Shown: in pieces, positions 4,972 to 6,635 of the stretch
Layout of the letters: each line of letters opens with the position of its first letter
Position numbering within the stretch: the first letter of the stretch is position 1
Assembly (NCBI GenBank): GCA_030149025.1
Contig: JASBSH010000258.1
Location: 1-6,635, forward strand
Length of the DNA stretch: 6,635 nucleotides
From: Actinomycetales bacterium
GTDB lineage: Bacteria; Actinomycetota; Actinomycetes; Actinomycetales; BWSM-131
Reading direction: 5' to 3'
Position numbers and translations under genes: made by a program
The notes under the pieces: generated by a model
The model's database searches: none
What the model was told of the DNA's origin: nothing
Seen by the model: only the letters and a program-made list of their open reading frames with translations

Positions 4972-6198
4972 TCAGCGGCGTCGCACCGCTCGCGCGGCGA
5001 AGTCGTCGAGGGCGGCAACGACCTCTTCAGCCACCCAGACCCGGTTTCGACGATTCTCGCTTGCCGGGCTGAGGACTCCGGCATGCACGAGTTGGTCGAT
5101 GGCGCGCTGCGCGGCCGGCTGGGACACGTTGGCGTGCTCCTGGACATAGCGGACGGTGACTGCTGGCTGGCGGACGAGCATCGACAGCACAGCCCAAGCG
5201 GCCGCACCACGCCGGGCCCGGACTGAGTCAGTCCAGCGTGCATGGATGCGCTTTAGATCGTCGGCCAGGGTGCGCCCGTTGGAGACCGCGGCGAAGGACG
5301 CCTCGCTGAATCGATGGACGATGGGGACGGCGTCGCCCGCGCGGTAAGCGGTGAGGGCGTCGAAGTAGGACTGAGTGTCTGTCAGGAGACCGGCTGACAC
5401 CGGCACCGTGATGCGGCGCGTAGCGCCCGCGCGACGGAGCATCGCATGCATAAGTACGCGACCGATGCGGCCGTTGCCATCGGCGAACGGGTGGATGGTC
5501 TCGATCTGCGCATGGGCGACCGCGACGTGCGTGAGGACAGGGACATCCGAGCGCTCGCAGTAGTCGATCAGATCGTTCATCGCGGCTTCGACCCGCGCCC
5601 AGTGCGGTGGCACAAAGGACGCTGTATGGGGCGTCGCTGCGCCCCCACCGATCCAGACCTGGGCGTCGCGAAACCGTCCCGGTTGGGCGTGCTCCTGATC
5701 CGCCATCAGGGCCGCGTGAGCTGCCAGGATCGAGTCGACGCTGAGGTCGTCGGACATGTCGAGGGCACGGCGCATTGCCTCCACGTTGGCTGCCACTTGG
5801 CGCGCGTTCGGGCCAGCCTTCTCGTGCAGGGTTGCCAGGGCCAGTGCCTTCGCCCCGGCGGTCACGTTCTCGATCTGTGACGAGGACGCGGACTCGGTGC
5901 GGAGCAGCACTGCCGCGAGCGGCGCAAGCTCTCCCGGCTCGTCGGGGTCGCTCAGTGCAGGGAATGAGCTCGAAAGCTCGGCGTCAAACCGCGTGATCTC
6001 CATCAGAGCGTCTTCAGACTCGGCGGTCACCTCGGCCGGCAGCTCGAGCTGGAGCTCGGCGATGGCTGCGGGCACTGCGGCTCTGTACGGCCCTCGGGAA
6101 CGCCGCTGCGCGCGGCGCGACATCGCGGCCGTCGCGTCATTGCCGGCTGCCCAGGGGTGCTCTTCCCAGGTGACCGCGGTGCCGCGACTGTTGGCCAT
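4972..6198 (-). CDS. Fic-family protein adenylyltransferase, class II, with C-terminal winged helix
   Basis: Fic enzymes transfer AMP (sometimes other groups) from a nucleotide to a hydroxyl side chain of a target protein. This 408-residue protein has the canonical active site HPFADGNGRIGR (236-247): catalytic His236, Asp240 for metal, and Arg244/Arg247 for phosphate binding. An N-terminal inhibitory helix carries SSQIEN (106-111), matching [S/T]xxxE[G/N] with Glu110 as the inhibitory glutamate, so it is a class II, self-inhibited Fic rather than half of a two-gene toxin/antitoxin pair. The N-terminal Fic_N-like region spans about 40-120, the Fic core about 135-270. A C-terminal helix-turn-helix region (about 333-390, with VTVRYVQEHANVSQPAAQRAIDQ across 347-369) resembles winged-helix DNA-binding modules common in such proteins. 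All key residues are intact. The start ATG (6196-6198) has no ribosome binding site, so it may be leaderless. Target unknown. Confidence 0.95.
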   Translation of the reverse strand: MANSRGTAVTWEEHPWAAGNDATAAMSRRAQRRSRGPYRAAVPAAIAELQLELPAEVTAESEDALMEITRFDAELSSSFPALSDPDEPGELAPLAAVLLRTESASSSQIENVTAGAKALALATLHEKAGPNARQVAANVEAMRRALDMSDDLSVDSILAAHAALMADQEHAQPGRFRDAQVWIGGGAATPHTASFVPPHWARVEAAMNDLIDYCERSDVPVLTHVAVAHAQIETIHPFADGNGRIGRVLMHAMLRRAGATRRITVPVSAGLLTDTQSYFDALTAYRAGDAVPIVHRFSEASFAAVSNGRTLADDLKRIHARWTDSVRARRGAAAWAVLSMLVRQPAVTVRYVQEHANVSQPAAQRAIDQLVHAGVLSPASENRRNRVWVAEEVVAALDDFAARAVRRR

Positions 6199-6206
6199 GG
6201 CCGCAG

Positions 6207-6236
6207 CATATATAACTTTGATGTCGTAACGTTATA
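6207..6236 (-). promoter_or_regulatory. AT-rich fic promoter with palindromic element
   Basis: Just upstream of the fic ATG is a short AT-rich island. On the minus strand TATATA/TATATG (6207-6214) fits a -10 element ending 8 bases before the ATG, which suits a leaderless transcript. Upstream is the perfect palindrome TAACGTTA (6227-6234); TATAAC (6211-6216) and GTTATA (6231-6236) form an inverted repeat 14 bases apart that spans the -10. No good -35 is seen. The layout suggests repressor control, possibly autoregulation by the Fic winged helix. Confidence 0.5.
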
Positions 6237-6242
6237 CAGGAA

Positions 6243-6257
6243 CCTGGGTTGACCAGG
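6243..6257 (-). terminator. Short hairpin after the quinone oxidoreductase gene
   Basis: CCTGG (6243-6247) can pair with CCAGG (6253-6257) across a 5-base loop, about 40 bases after the oxidoreductase stop codon and before the fic promoter. The stem is only five base pairs and no U-run follows, so it could equally be part of the fic control region. Confidence 0.22.
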
Positions 6258-6298
6258 CTTATGCCGTCCGCTCTGGTCCGCACATCGTGGTCGAGCGC

Positions 6299-6635
6299 TC
6301 AGACGACCAACAGCACCTTGCCGACGTGCAGCGACTCCTCGACGCGTTCGTGAGCGGCCACCGCCTCGGCCATCGGGAACCGGCTGTCGATGACCGGCTT
6401 GACGTGCCCGTCGGCCACCAGCGGCCACACGTGCTCCCGCACACCGGCAACGATCGCCGCCTTCTCCTCCGCCGGCCGGGCGCGCAGCGTCGTCCCGATC
6501 ACCGCGGCGCGCTTGCGCATCAGCTTGTTGATGTCGAGCTCGGCCTTGCGCCCGCCCTGCATCCCGATGATCACCAGCCGGCCGTTCGTCGCCAGCACGT
6601 CGACATTGCGCTCCAGGTACTTGGCGCCCATGTTG
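6299..6635 (-). CDS. PIG3-family NAD(P)H quinone oxidoreductase (C-terminal part)
   Basis: Only the last 111 residues are visible; the gene enters from the right edge. The family has about 325 residues, so this is the final third, covering the end of the nucleotide-binding fold and the closing part of the substrate domain. Recognisable stretches are VDVLATNGRLVIIGMQGG near the start, LMRKRAAVIGTTLRARPAEE with the following KAAIVAGVREHVWPLV, and the ending RVEESLHVGKVLLVV, close to the quinone_pig3 subgroup of zinc-independent medium-chain dehydrogenase/reductases. These enzymes reduce quinones with NADPH. It is read in the same direction as fic and bpa. A PIG3-type oxidoreductase also lies close to bpa in Mycobacterium (Rv3777 near Rv3780, from memory), so the association may be old. 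The 97-bp gap before fic suggests separate transcription. Confidence 0.92.
   Translation of the reverse strand, partial: NMGAKYLERNVDVLATNGRLVIIGMQGGRKAELDINKLMRKRAAVIGTTLRARPAEEKAAIVAGVREHVWPLVADGHVKPVIDSRFPMAEAVAAHERVEESLHVGKVLLVV

Noticed and set aside
4972..6198. Fic with a separate antitoxin partner (two-gene toxin-antitoxin module)
   Set aside because: The inhibitory motif SSQIEN is in the same polypeptide, and no small antitoxin-like gene lies on either side; the 6199-6298 gap has no coding potential that I can see.

Overview
The window comes from a very GC-rich genome. The 60-base blocks I counted by hand run from 62 to 70% G+C. A DUF2587-type bacterial proteasome activator (Bpa) ending in GQYL places it in the Actinomycetota, in a lineage that carries a 20S proteasome. 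The gene mix (Bpa, PIG3-type quinone oxidoreductase, NYN nuclease, YihY membrane protein, secreted LTD/ExeM-type nuclease) would suit a Nocardioides-like member of the Propionibacteriales. That genus-level guess is weak.

Layout from left to right: (1) the N-terminal 258 residues of a secreted protein on the minus strand, with a signal peptide, a lamin-tail domain and the start of an ExeM/NucH-like region; it runs off the left edge. (2) A HAD-IIB (Cof-like) phosphatase on the minus strand, with a hairpin directly after its stop codon. (3) A YihY/BrkB six-helix membrane protein on the minus strand. (4) A divergently placed NYN-domain nuclease, the only plus-strand gene. (5) A minus-strand gene for an unrecognised 176-residue helical protein, which overlaps the NYN gene tail to tail by 41 bp. 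(6) bpa, (7) a class II Fic-family AMPylase, and (8) the C-terminal third of a PIG3-family quinone oxidoreductase, all on the minus strand; the last runs off the right edge.

The transcription order on the minus strand at the right is oxidoreductase, fic, bpa, unknown gene. bpa and the unknown gene are 20 bp apart and look like one operon. fic lies 61 bp before bpa with no clear promoter between them, so some bpa transcription may come from the fic promoter. That promoter sits in a small AT-rich island with palindromic sequence. A PIG3-type oxidoreductase also lies close to bpa in Mycobacterium (Rv3777 and Rv3780, from memory), so fic may be a later insertion between two long-standing neighbours. 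The left half holds apparently independent housekeeping or secreted-protein genes.

There are no rRNA or tRNA genes, CRISPR arrays, insertion sequences or phage genes that I can support. No stretch over 300 bases lacks a gene; the longest gap is the 209 bp between the HAD and YihY genes. I do not see a clear new multi-gene system. The best candidates for follow-up are the unknown bpa-linked protein and the fic/bpa arrangement.
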